The notes beneath the pieces were generated by a model. It worked only from the letters and a program-made list of their open reading frames with translations, did not search any database and had not been told where the DNA came from. From CAVRZY01 sp963725415 (GTDB taxonomy: Bacteria > Acidobacteriota > Terriglobia > Bryobacterales > Bryobacteraceae): a stretch of 25,328 nucleotides of DNA. A program made the position numbers and the translations under genes. Below, piece by piece: positions 6,353-14,493 of this stretch (position 1 is the first letter of the stretch; each line of letters starts with the position of its first letter). The stretch is from contig CAVRZY010000086.1 in assembly GCA_963725415.1 (NCBI GenBank), positions 1-25,328 of the forward strand, in the 5' to 3' direction.

Positions 6353-8260
6353 CTAACCTTGCCCGGGCAGGTTCGAGCGTACCGCCAGGCTGACCGATTC
6401 GGTCGCTACCCCCTTGACCACGATCCGCAGCTCATGCGTTCCGCTGGCCAGGTCCCCCGGTATCTGGAGATTCACCTGATAGAGCCCCCGCAAAGCCCGG
6501 CGTCAGTCCCGCGAAGGAGGGCAGGATGGTCCTGCCGCCCAGACGCACTTCCACTGGCCCGTTGGCGGTTAACGGGGGCGAGGAAGGCGCCGCCTGGCCG
6601 GCGGCAATCTCCCCATTCAACCGCCCCAGCCCGGTCAGGTACACGGTGATCCACTCGCCTGTCTCCCCGGGCGCGGCCGCGGAGACCAGCGCGCCATTGG
6701 CATGGACAACCGCGGGCTGGACGCCGGCCGTGTAGAAAATCGCCGGCGCCACCTCCGAGACCGTCACGGGAACCACAGCCGTTCCGTTGGGTGTCGCCAC
6801 CACCAGCGTGGCGTACCCCTGAACGTCGTAGGGCAACTGCGCATTGATCTGCGTGCCGGAAACGTAGACCAGGGGCACCGGGCGTCCGTTCAGTGTTACG
6901 CTCGCCCCGGAGAGGCCGGTCGGCAGCGGCAGGTTCGATGGCCGGCTTTCCTCGGAAGCCAGATGCCAGCCGAAAATGCTCACCAGCCCGCCGGGCGCCA
7001 GGGTAGGAGTGAAGGAGGCCGCGTTGACCACGGCCCCGTAGGAAAGCAGCGGAGGTGGCGCCAGCGTGAAACGATCGATCTCCTTCCCGTCCGCCCGGAC
7101 GGCGTGGAGCGTCATCCGGTAGCCCTCCACATCCACGCGCACGAAATGGTTGGTCGATTCCCCGTAGGCCAGGATGTAGCTGGGGCGGACCGGGTAGACG
7201 AATGAGCCTCCCCCGCCGGTGGTAATGTACACCGTGCCCGAGTCCGCTTCCACCACCTCCCCGTTGCGCAGCGGCCAGGTGCGCTGGTAGCTGTGCTCGT
7301 GTCCGTTGAAGACCAGGTTAGCTTCATACCGGTCCAGGATCGGCACAATATGCTCCCGTACCCGGGCTAGGAGCGGTTCGAGCTCATGGGGCCCCCGGCG
7401 TAAGGTGGGTGGTGAAAATACACCACCCGCCAGAAGGCCCGAGCCTTTTGAAGGTCGCGCTCCAGCCAATTCAGCATCTCTCCAGTCCCGGCCAGCGCGT
7501 TGGCGAAAGAACGATTCGTATCCAGCGAGACGAAGTGCACATTGCCCCAGTCGAAAGAGTAGTAGCGGCCGCGGTCCTCGGCCGGCACGTCCTCAGCGGG
7601 CAGGGAATGCACCGCCAGGTAGGGCGCGGCGTCCCTGGTTTCGTAGTCGTGATTGCCGGGGCAGGGGAAGATGGGCGCGCGCAGCATCAGGCGCGCGTAC
7701 GGGTTGAAGTAGAAGTCCTGCTGTTGTGGGAAGGCGCCCGACGGCATAACGAGATCCCCGGCATGGAGTAGCAGCGCCGGACGTTCTGCGGTCATTCGCG
7801 CAGCCACCTGCAACTGCTCCGGGCTTCCCGTGCCGGAATCTCCAAAGACCAGAAACTGAAACGGACCGGAACCCGCGGTGCGGAAGCGAGCCTCGTCGTT
7901 TTCCGGAGTGGGCATGGTCTGTCCGTCCACCGTCACCCGGTAAAGGTACTCGGTGCCGGGGCTCAAGCCGGTCAGCTCGACCTCATACTGGTAGTAGGCG
8001 AACTCAAGCCCGGTTTCCGAGGGCAAGAATTCGCGGACGCGCGCCGTGGCACGCCGGGAAAAACTGTGGTCGGTGGAGTATTCGACTGTACCCAGGCCTT
8101 TCTCCAGCGTGGTCCAGAGAACGGTGGCCCGGTCGCTGCGCACGTTCTGGAGATAGGGATATCGGGCGAGTGTAGCCGCCCAGACCGCAACTGCCGCGCA
8201 CAGCGCCAGCGCGCCCAGGCGACAGGCTAGCTTCTTCCCTGTGCCGAGGGCATGCACCAT
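6353..8260 (-). CDS. Secreted purple-acid-phosphatase-like metallophosphoesterase with TIGR03437 C-terminus (two frameshifts)
   Basis: Last gene of the minus-strand operon. From ATG 8260: signal peptide about 1-29; fibronectin-like purple-acid-phosphatase N-domain about 30-130 ('YPYLQNVRSDRATVLWTT', 'LSPGTEYLYRV'); metallophosphatase with metal-binding motifs GDSG (140-143), GDL (168-170), GNHDYE (202-207), HH (283-284) and, after the first indel, 'NGHEHSYQRTWP'; then TIGR03437 beginning 'VVNAASFTPTLAPGG'. Such enzymes hydrolyse phosphate esters or anhydrides outside the cytoplasm. The frame breaks twice: a base appears missing in the G5C4 run at 7388-7396, since 'HHPPYAGGP' should continue 'HELEPLLARVREHIVP'; and one is extra in the C5 run at 6485-6489, since 'LTPGFAG' should continue 'LYQVNLQIPGDLASGTHELR'. 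Unshifted, the pieces are 8260-7367 and 7469-6432. The composite ends at the stop at 6353-6355. Sequence error or a real lesion is possible. Confidence 0.8.
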
Positions 8261-8263
8261 AGC

Positions 8264-10141
8264 TTAGCGAGTGGGCACCGGCAGGGGGGGAGAGGCCTCA
8301 CCAGCGATCGTCACAATCAACGGGGTCTTCGGCCCCGTTGCAACCCCTCCCGGCGCCACAACGTTAACCTGATAAGTCCCCACGAAGCCCGGCGCCAAAC
8401 CTGAGAAGACGACTTGCGCGGGAACACCTCCAATCGTAACAGAGGGGACTTCGGTGGTGGTAGCCAGCGGATCGACGGGCGATGCCTGGCCGGTAGAAAC
8501 AGTGCGTGTCACCGGACCCAGCCCGGTGGCGTAAATCACCAGCACATCACTGGCGGCGATCGGACGTTCGGCTGAAACCAGGCTGCCGTCGGCGTACGTG
8601 ATCGCGAAGATACCGGGAGAGGCCCCGCCGGCGGTGGCGGTGATGGTGCCGCCGAGTGCGCCGTTCAGCGTGGCGGTGATGGGCACGGTTCCGGGGGCGA
8701 TTTCCCAGGGCACTTGCAGGTTCACTTGCTGCGGCGAGATGAACACCAGCGGCGCCGGGAAGCCATTTATGAGAATCGAAAGCCCGTCCAGGGAGGTCGG
8801 TAGCGGTAGCGAGGATGCCAGCGCCGTGCTGTTGCCCAGCAGGGGGCCATACAGCGAGGCCAGCGAGCCCGGCGAAATCACCGCCACGTAGCTGGCGGCA
8901 TTCACCGCGCCACCCGCACTCAGCTTGGGCGCCGTGTCGCTAAATTGGTAGCCCGCCGCCGCCACCTGGCGCCGCACGATCTCGTCGCGCTGGTGGAGAA
9001 AGTTCCTCACCCGGATGACCTCGTTCTCGAACTCCCCGTTGGAGCAGGTATGCATCGGCCCGAACAGCTCCGAGGGGCACTGCTTCACCGGATCCGCCCG
9101 CGCCGCTTCGCGAATCTGGTTGTACTGGCGGACCAGTTCCTGTTCCAGCCAGCCGTCCGCGCCGCCGGCCCAGGCCGCGCTCTTCAGCAGCGCTTCCAGG
9201 TAAGCCGCGCGCAGCTCGGGAACCGCCATGGCCCGTCGCATCAACACGATCTTGTCCACGTTGAGCAGGATGTCGCGCTGCGCATCGCTGAAGCACTGGT
9301 CCTTGTCCCAAACGATGAACTGGAACAGTTTCTTGCGTTCGAATTGGTAGAGATAGAAATTCCTGGCCCCGGAGTCGCCCACCACGCCGTCCAAATCCGC
9401 CAGGGAGTTCTCGACCCCCACGTGCATCATGAACAGCTTCAGGTCCAGATACTCGGCCATGGCGCGCGGGAAATCCGCGTCCGAAGCCTGATTCATCGTG
9501 TGGATCATGTCTTCGAGCGGCTTGAGGTTGTTGGGGTCACTCTCGTGAGTCTTTGCCTCGAACGGCGGGGGCGTGGGGATCGGCCATTGGAAATAGTAGG
9601 GCTCTCCGGTCCACTTGTTCTCGTAAAGGTAGCCGTCATTCTCCCCGAAGTTGTATTTCAGGAAGGGCTTGTCGATGGACTCGACCATGGCGTAAAGCCC
9701 GGCGTACTGTCCGTTGATGTACAGCCTGGCGTGCGCGTAGCGCGAAGCCACCAGCCCCATGCGCCGGAAACAAGCCATGACTACGCGGTCTCTGAGCATC
9801 GAGGCGTCCTGGGCCATGTTCTTCAGCTCCACGGCGTTCAGGCCAAGAAATTTCTGCTCCTCATCGTAGCGGTTGAAATCGACACGGATACCGGGCTTGA
9901 TCGGGCTGCGGCTGCCAGTTCCGCGCGAGCGGACCCCGACGCTGAACACCTTGATTCCGCGCCACTCGAAATCAGCGGGGTAGTAAGTGTTTTCCTGGTA
10001 GTGCTGGCGCAGAGTGGCCCAGTCGGCCGCCCGTATCTCGAGCCTGATTTCGTGCAGCACCTTGTCGTCGAAGAAGTCATCGCTGGTTTGAGCCCACGCC
10101 GCCCAGGCGCCCAGGATCATCAGGATAGCGACCGCTCTCAT
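8264..10141 (-). CDS. Secreted CotH-family kinase with TIGR03437 C-terminal domain
   Basis: A 625-residue protein with a signal peptide (1-17, MRAVAILMILGAWAAWA). The CotH domain covers about 27-330: 'VLHEIRLEIRAADWATLRQ', 'VGVRSRGTGSRSPIKPGIRVDFN', 'YAHARLYINGQYAGLYAMVESIDKPFL' and 'FIVWDKDQCFSD' (Asp279, Asp281), which corresponds to the WDxD metal-binding motif of this atypical kinase fold. Spore-coat CotH phosphorylates other coat proteins; many environmental homologues are exported and their substrates unknown. Residues about 410-620 form a TIGR03437 domain ('GGAVNAASYVAVISPGSLASLYG'), as in the downstream phosphatase. A GAGGAGAG Shine-Dalgarno precedes ATG 10141. The gap to the phosphatase is 3 bases and to the porin 12, so all are in one operon. 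CotH genes elsewhere often accompany DUF4956 and VTC polyphosphate polymerase genes; DUF4956 is present here, VTC is not. Confidence 0.88.
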   Translation of the reverse strand: MRAVAILMILGAWAAWAQTSDDFFDDKVLHEIRLEIRAADWATLRQHYQENTYYPADFEWRGIKVFSVGVRSRGTGSRSPIKPGIRVDFNRYDEEQKFLGLNAVELKNMAQDASMLRDRVVMACFRRMGLVASRYAHARLYINGQYAGLYAMVESIDKPFLKYNFGENDGYLYENKWTGEPYYFQWPIPTPPPFEAKTHESDPNNLKPLEDMIHTMNQASDADFPRAMAEYLDLKLFMMHVGVENSLADLDGVVGDSGARNFYLYQFERKKLFQFIVWDKDQCFSDAQRDILLNVDKIVLMRRAMAVPELRAAYLEALLKSAAWAGGADGWLEQELVRQYNQIREAARADPVKQCPSELFGPMHTCSNGEFENEVIRVRNFLHQRDEIVRRQVAAAGYQFSDTAPKLSAGGAVNAASYVAVISPGSLASLYGPLLGNSTALASSLPLPTSLDGLSILINGFPAPLVFISPQQVNLQVPWEIAPGTVPITATLNGALGGTITATAGGASPGIFAITYADGSLVSAERPIAASDVLVIYATGLGPVTRTVSTGQASPVDPLATTTEVPSVTIGGVPAQVVFSGLAPGFVGTYQVNVVAPGGVATGPKTPLIVTIAGEASPPLPVPTR

Positions 10142-10153
10142 AGCTGCTCTCCT

Positions 10154-11443
10154 CTACATAGCAAACTGCAAGTGGCAGACGGCCAGCCAGAAGCGCTGGT
10201 GCCCGCCCAGTGGGGTGCGCTGGATGTCCTCGATCTTCTCCCGGATGCCGTTCACCTGGATCTTCACCAAGGGGTGGACGTACCAGTTGACGCCGAAGGT
10301 CCAGGCGCGATCGCTGTTAGGGAGGATGTTGGCGGCCCGCGTGCTGCGGGAGGGCAGGCCGGGATGCTCGCTCGAGCCGGACCGCAGTTGCTCGTAGCGG
10401 CCTGCCAGCTCGATTGCACCCAGGCCGCGCCCCAAAATGAAGTTCTTGCGCGGCTCGACGCCGCTGGCCTTGTCTTCGCCGGTCACCACCCAGGTACCGC
10501 TCAGGTACCAGCCCCGCGAGATCAGGTCGGGTAAATCCTCATCGCGCATTCCCTGTCCCAGTCGCTGGTCCCGCACGTCCATGAACTCGCCCTTCACCGA
10601 GAACGGCCCATGCATCCAGTTCATCTCCGTGCCCAGCCGCTGCCGCCGCCCGCGCACGGAGATACGCGGAAAGAACGTCGATTTGGCCTCGCTGCGACCG
10701 CGCAGCCCATTGAGCCCCTCGCGCAGGTGGCAGGTGGTGAATGCGCCGCCCAACTCGACCTTCTTAAGCGGCTTCGGCATGCGCAGCAGGCGCAGCGGCG
10801 TGCCCCACACACGGGCCGCCAGTGTGCGCTCGCCGGTGATGGCCTGATCTTTCGCCCGGGCGTTTTCGCCGTCCTGGTTGAAGACACCGGCCTGGTAATT
10901 CAAACCGCGCTTGAAGAACCGCCCGTGTGCCATCACGCCGATGTCCCGGGCCGGCGTCAGGTACTGCGAAATCAGCGCCCGGTACGTGAAATCCAGTTTC
11001 CCGCTTCCGGTCAACTCCTCCAGCCCGAACGGCTCCTTGAACTTGCCGCCCTGGATCTGGACGCGCCGGAAATGGCGGAAGTTTACGTACACGTCGCGCC
11101 AAGGATGGCTCGTCTGACGCAGTTCCCGTTCTACCTGGTACTCGAATTTCTTGTTCAGGAAATTGCCCTCGATGCCAATTCGCGCGCGCCGCAGCGCAAA
11201 CAAGTCCAGGTTCAAGTCGGGGGAGAAGATGCGGAAATCGGTCATGACCTTGGCGCGGAAATCGATGCGCAGCCAGTTGCCGAACCGCAGCGAGGGGCGC
11301 TTTTTGAACTGGAATCTCACGCCACTGGAGCTGGCCTCTTCCTCATCCTGGGCGGCCTCCTGAGCCAGCGACGGCAGCCCGGACAACAACAGCAGCGCCA
11401 GCCAGGCCCTGCCTCTATGCGACTTTCGCGCGCTCATGGGCAA
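10154..11443 (-). CDS. OprO/OprP-type porin (phosphate-selective porin family)
   Basis: A 429-residue outer-membrane beta-barrel of the Porin_O_P family. It has a signal peptide (cut near 'LPSLAQ', residue 28), a short acidic stretch (EAAQDEEEASSS), then 'RFGNWLRIDFRAKVMTDFRIF', 'ALRRARIGIEGNFLNKKFEYQVERELR', 'VQIQGGKFKEPFGLEELTGSGKLDFTYRALISQYLTPARDIGVMAHGRF' and 'NYQAGVFNQDG', which are characteristic of OprO/P-type porins. The final strand 'HQRFWLAVCHLQFAM' carries aromatics, although the last residue is Met rather than Phe. Family members in Pseudomonas are selective for phosphate or polyphosphate, but many homologues are general porins, so selectivity here is inferred only from the operon. 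The start overlaps the end of the phospholipase-D-like gene by 29 bases (23 if ATG 11437 is used). Confidence 0.85.
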   Translation of the reverse strand: MPMSARKSHRGRAWLALLLLSGLPSLAQEAAQDEEEASSSGVRFQFKKRPSLRFGNWLRIDFRAKVMTDFRIFSPDLNLDLFALRRARIGIEGNFLNKKFEYQVERELRQTSHPWRDVYVNFRHFRRVQIQGGKFKEPFGLEELTGSGKLDFTYRALISQYLTPARDIGVMAHGRFFKRGLNYQAGVFNQDGENARAKDQAITGERTLAARVWGTPLRLLRMPKPLKKVELGGAFTTCHLREGLNGLRGRSEAKSTFFPRISVRGRRQRLGTEMNWMHGPFSVKGEFMDVRDQRLGQGMRDEDLPDLISRGWYLSGTWVVTGEDKASGVEPRKNFILGRGLGAIELAGRYEQLRSGSSEHPGLPSRSTRAANILPNSDRAWTFGVNWYVHPLVKIQVNGIREKIEDIQRTPLGGHQRFWLAVCHLQFAM

Positions 11444-12272
11444 GTCCCTGGAAGAATTCGTTCAACCGGCCGACCCAGCTCGGCTCGCGCACCAGGATGG
11501 CCACCTCCCGCCGCGCGTCCAGGCTGGGGGGCGAAAGGGCGATGCTGCCGACTATGGCCGCGCTTTCATCGACCAGGATCATCTTGCCGTGCGCCAGCAA
11601 TCCGCCCAGTTCGCCGCGCCCCAGAATCTCCACCGCCACGCCTTCGGCCTGCTTGGCCTTCAGCAGCTCCAGCATGGCCGGGTCGCGCAGCTTGTGGTCA
11701 ATGATGCGGATGCTGCGGCGCGCCCCCGCCAGCATCGCGCTGATCTGCGCCCGGGCGCGCTCGGGGCCTACAATCAGACGCTCGGAAAGACCCTCCGGGA
11801 AGGAAGAGTCCGGCGCGCGCCAGTCGGCTTCAAACAGCTTCTTGAGCCCCGCGATCACTTCCGGGTCGAAAGTGACGACCAGAAAGTCGCAGGTGGCGCG
11901 AAAACATTTGCGGGTGAAATTGAGCGACGCGACCAGGGCTGGGCCGTCATCCGCCACCACGTACTTGGCATGGTACTTGGCCACCGGCCCGGCGTACCGT
12001 CGCACCTCTGCGCCCATGCTCTCCAGGAACAGCGCCAGCTCTTTGAGGCGCTTTTTCCAGCCCTTGGCGTGTCCGGTGAGCAGGAGCTGCACTCGCACCT
12101 TGCGCTTCAAGGCTTCGGCCAGCTCGTCCAATACCTTGAAGTCGTTGCAGCGGAACAGCGAGAGCACCAGGCGCTGGTGCGCCGCGCGGATCACGTCTAA
12201 GACCGCGGGGCGCCGCTCCTCCGGCGCCAGCATGATGCGCTCCTCCGGCCAGAGTAAGGCGGGATCTCCCAC
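11415..12272 (-). CDS. Phospholipase-D-like protein with two HKD motifs
   Basis: A 285-residue protein with both halves of the PLD superfamily: 'YHAKYVVADDGPALVASLNFT' (His101, Lys103, Asp108) and 'AHGKMILVDESAAIVGS' (His228, Lys230, Asp235). Two such motifs form one active site that cleaves or transfers phosphodiester bonds through a phosphohistidine intermediate. No signal peptide or membrane segment is evident, so it is probably cytoplasmic. The length is less than that of cardiolipin synthases (about 480 residues) and it lacks their membrane helices; it may be a phosphodiesterase acting on lipids, nucleic acids or another polymer. It lies 6 bases after the DUF4956 gene and overlaps the porin gene, so co-expression is very likely. 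Confidence 0.85.
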   Translation of the reverse strand: MGDPALLWPEERIMLAPEERRPAVLDVIRAAHQRLVLSLFRCNDFKVLDELAEALKRKVRVQLLLTGHAKGWKKRLKELALFLESMGAEVRRYAGPVAKYHAKYVVADDGPALVASLNFTRKCFRATCDFLVVTFDPEVIAGLKKLFEADWRAPDSSFPEGLSERLIVGPERARAQISAMLAGARRSIRIIDHKLRDPAMLELLKAKQAEGVAVEILGRGELGGLLAHGKMILVDESAAIVGSIALSPPSLDARREVAILVREPSWVGRLNEFFQGLAHERAKVA

Positions 12273-12278
12273 GATGCT

Positions 12279-13079
12279 TCATTCCTCCTTCTTCTTCTTG
12301 GCTTTCTTCCAGGCCACGGACTTGATCCCGGCTGCCCCGCCAGCCACCAGCTTCAGAGTCAGCTCCTCCAAGGAAGTGTCGGGGGCGACCTTGGCATGGT
12401 ATTTCATGGTGGCGTCGGTGCCCTGTAGGAACTCACGCGGCTCATAGCTCACCCGGTACTGGGACAGAACGTTCTGGACGTGTGCGCTGGGGAACTCCTG
12501 ACCCTCGGCCACCAGCTCCAGTATCATGGCGCGCCGCTTCGGTTCCCCGACCACATCCAGCACCAGCAGGAACACGGCCACAAAAATCGTCCCCAGGCCC
12601 GCCACCGCAAAGATCCCCATTCCGCAACACATACCCAGTCCCAGCAGCAGAAAAAGGATGGTGATGTCCTTGGGATTCTTGACCGGGGTGCGGAAGCGGA
12701 TCAAGCTGGCAGCGCCGGCGATGCCGAAGGCCCGGGCAATCGAGTTGCCGATGATGATGATCACCAGCGCACCGGCCACGCAAAGCAGGATTTGCGCGTG
12801 CTCCATCGACCGGCCCAGCGGTTTATCGCGCTGGCAGCGCCTGTGGACTGCGGTGATGATGATGCCGACCATCGCGGCAATGACCAGCTTGAGCAATTCC
12901 AGCAGCGGGTGCAAGGTACGAGCGCCGGGTTGGGCGCCCTGGAACGGAAACTCCGTAGACAACCCGGTCTGGGTCAGCACATTCGGCCAGCGCAGGCCCA
13001 CCCAGACCAGCCCCAGGCACAACAAGGTGCCGGCCGCCGCGGCCCAGACTGCCCTCTTCTGTGCATCTCTCAGGCGCAT
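12279..13079 (-). CDS. DUF4956 membrane protein
   Basis: First gene of the operon, 266 residues. Hydrophobic segments lie at about 11-30, 60-79, 95-112 and 139-176 (the last long enough for two helices). The family signature is 'RAFGIAGAASLIRFRTPVKNPKDITILFLLLGLGM' (split here around residues 117-150). A soluble tail of about 85 residues follows, ending in a Lys/Glu-rich stretch. The molecular function of DUF4956 is not known to me; in many bacteria it is encoded next to VTC-domain polyphosphate polymerases and CotH kinases, which points to phosphate polymer or cell-envelope phosphorylation. An AGGAGG Shine-Dalgarno (13088-13093) is 8 bases before ATG 13079, and a good promoter lies just upstream. 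Confidence 0.85.
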   Translation of the reverse strand: MRLRDAQKRAVWAAAAGTLLCLGLVWVGLRWPNVLTQTGLSTEFPFQGAQPGARTLHPLLELLKLVIAAMVGIIITAVHRRCQRDKPLGRSMEHAQILLCVAGALVIIIIGNSIARAFGIAGAASLIRFRTPVKNPKDITILFLLLGLGMCCGMGIFAVAGLGTIFVAVFLLVLDVVGEPKRRAMILELVAEGQEFPSAHVQNVLSQYRVSYEPREFLQGTDATMKYHAKVAPDTSLEELTLKLVAGGAAGIKSVAWKKAKKKKEE

Positions 13080-13117
13080 AGTGCGGGCCTCCTGACGCCG
13101 CCCCTAGCCTCGGGGGG

Positions 13118-13147
13118 AGTATAGCACCGGCCTGAAGGGAAACTCAA
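13118..13147 (-). promoter_or_regulatory. Extended -10 promoter of the DUF4956-PLD-porin-CotH-phosphatase operon
   Basis: On the minus strand TTGAGT (13147-13142) is followed after 18 bases by TATACT (13123-13118), preceded by TGC to give an extended -10 TGCTATACT. Transcription would start near 13111, about 30 bases before ATG 13079. No other promoter-like site is apparent in the small gaps further down the operon. Confidence 0.65.
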
Positions 13148-13194
13148 GGGAACACCGCCCCAGAGGATATCTTGCTAGCTTGTCGTCCGGAATC

Positions 13195-13215
13195 AGCGGC
13201 GAGAACCCCGCCGCT
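13195..13215 (-). terminator. Hairpin after the YgiT-type gene, possible terminator
   Basis: Perfect 7-base arms AGCGGCG (13195-13201) and CGCCGCT (13209-13215) with a 7-base loop, 17 bases past the stop codon of the minus-strand zinc-finger gene. There is no U-tract on the minus-strand side, so termination is only tentative. Between here and 13142 I see nothing else. Confidence 0.3.
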
Positions 13216-13232
13216 TATTACGAACCCCAGTT

Positions 13233-13475
13233 TCAATGACTCTCCTCGGAGAAGGCGTACACGGGAACCTCGACAGTCTCGCGAGCCGGCGGGGGCGCCA
13301 TCCTTAGCCGGTCTTGCTGCTCACAGGTGTCCGCTTCAAAGTAAGGTTCGCCGCAGTCTTCGCAGACCCAGGCCGGAACGTTTTCCACGAAGGCCAGGGT
13401 GTCGCCCCACCAGTTTTCCGCTCTCACCTTGCGGTATTCTGTCTTGCCTCCGCAGAAGTAGCATCGGGTTACCAT
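13233..13475 (-). CDS. YgiT-type zinc-finger protein
   Basis: An 80-residue protein with two CxxC pairs, Cys5-Cys8 ('TRCYFCGGKTE') and Cys38-Cys41 ('VPAWVCEDCGEPYFE'). These bind one zinc in the N-terminal domain of MqsA/YgiT proteins, and 'VPAWVC..CGEPYF' is the typical wording of the stand-alone YgiT family. Such small proteins commonly sit beside a DUF4258-type toxin gene and are treated as antitoxin-like. No toxin partner is visible here: upstream, after 10 bases, comes the TolB-like gene, and downstream is a non-coding stretch. It is therefore an orphan, or is recruited for another role. The helix-turn-helix C-terminus of full MqsA is absent; the tail (PPPARETVEVPVYAF) is short. Confidence 0.85.
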   Translation of the reverse strand: MVTRCYFCGGKTEYRKVRAENWWGDTLAFVENVPAWVCEDCGEPYFEADTCEQQDRLRMAPPPARETVEVPVYAFSEESH

Positions 13476-13485
13476 CGCTGCCAGG

Positions 13486-14493
13486 TTACCTCCACTCCGC
13501 CGTAAAGATGTTGAACTCGTAGCGGTCCTTGGCTTTCCAGTCGGAGACGAAGACCAGGGTCTTGCCGTCCGGGGAGAATTCGGGGAAGGAGGTGAAGCCT
13601 CCGAAGTGGGTGACCTGCTCGAGGCCGGAGCCGTCCAGATTAATCAGGTAGAGCTCGAAATTGCGGGTGTCACAGGCCTGCTTGTTGGAGGCGAACAGGA
13701 TCTTGCGGCCGTCGCGGGTGAAGGTGGGAGCGAAGCTGGCGCACCCGAAATCGGTAATCTGTTTGGCGTTGCGGCCGTTGGCGTCGGAGATGTGCAGTTC
13801 CATCTTCATGGGGGAGACCAGGTTGCGGCTGAGAAAGTCTTTGTAGGAGGCCACGGCTTCGGGGCTGGAGGGGTGGTTAGCGCGCCAGACCAGCTTGGAG
13901 CCGTCAGGGGAGAAGACGGCGCCGCCCGCGTAGCCCGTCTGATGGGTGATCTGCCGCTTGCTAGAACCGTCGGAATTCATCACCCAGAGGTCCAGGTCTC
14001 CACTGGCCAGCGAAGTGTAGACGATGCGCCCGGTCTTGAAGTTTACGGTAGCTTCGGCATCGTAGCCTGGGGCGTCGGTGAGCTTCTTGAGGATCTTGCC
14101 CGTGTCGGTGGCCAGGTAGATGTCGTAAGAGGGATAGATCGGCCAGACGTAGCCCTTGCTGCGATCCGGCTGAGGCGGGCAGGCGGGATCGGCCTCGTGG
14201 GTTGAGGCGTAGAGGATGTGTTTGCCATCGCGCAGGAAATAGGCGCAGGTGGTGCGGCCCTTGCCGCTCGAGACCATGTGCACCTCCGACCCATCCGCGT
14301 TCATGATGTAAATCTGGTCGCACTGATTCCCCTCGCGCGTGGACTGGAACACCAGCCTCCGTCCGTCGGGCGACCAGTAGGCCTCGGCGTTCTGCCCGCC
14401 AAACGTAAGTTGGCGGATCGTGCCCAGGTGGGGCGAGATCTGCGCCAGCACGGCGCCGCAAGTCACCAGGGTCTGCAAAAACAAGCGTCTCAT
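13486..14493 (-). CDS. TolB-like beta-propeller protein (PD40 repeats)
   Basis: A 335-residue exported protein. The signal peptide is MRRLFLQTLVTCGAVLAQ. At least four PD40/WD40-like blades are readable from repeated 'WSPDGRRLVFQS', 'FSPDGSKLVWRA', 'FTRDGRKILFAS' and 'FSPDGKTLVFVSDW' motifs alternating with 'IYIMNADGSEV', 'LWVMNSDGSSKRQIT' and 'LYLINLDGSGLEQVTHFG'. This is the fold of TolB and of DPP4 N-domains; here there is no TolB N-terminal domain and no peptidase domain, so it is probably a periplasmic binding or scaffold protein of unknown ligand. The start ATG directly abuts the TGA of the MetE-like gene (TGAATG), implying translational coupling. Confidence 0.85.
   Translation of the reverse strand: MRRLFLQTLVTCGAVLAQISPHLGTIRQLTFGGQNAEAYWSPDGRRLVFQSTREGNQCDQIYIMNADGSEVHMVSSGKGRTTCAYFLRDGKHILYASTHEADPACPPQPDRSKGYVWPIYPSYDIYLATDTGKILKKLTDAPGYDAEATVNFKTGRIVYTSLASGDLDLWVMNSDGSSKRQITHQTGYAGGAVFSPDGSKLVWRANHPSSPEAVASYKDFLSRNLVSPMKMELHISDANGRNAKQITDFGCASFAPTFTRDGRKILFASNKQACDTRNFELYLINLDGSGLEQVTHFGGFTSFPEFSPDGKTLVFVSDWKAKDRYEFNIFTAEWR

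Noticed and set aside
8945..10534. Plus-strand open frame of 529 codons across the CotH and porin genes
   Set aside because: It runs antisense to two well-supported genes and bridges their boundary, as expected of a high-GC shadow frame.
10610..11704. Plus-strand open frame of 364 codons over the porin and PLD genes
   Set aside because: Antisense shadow with Gln/Arg/Pro-rich text and no family resemblance.
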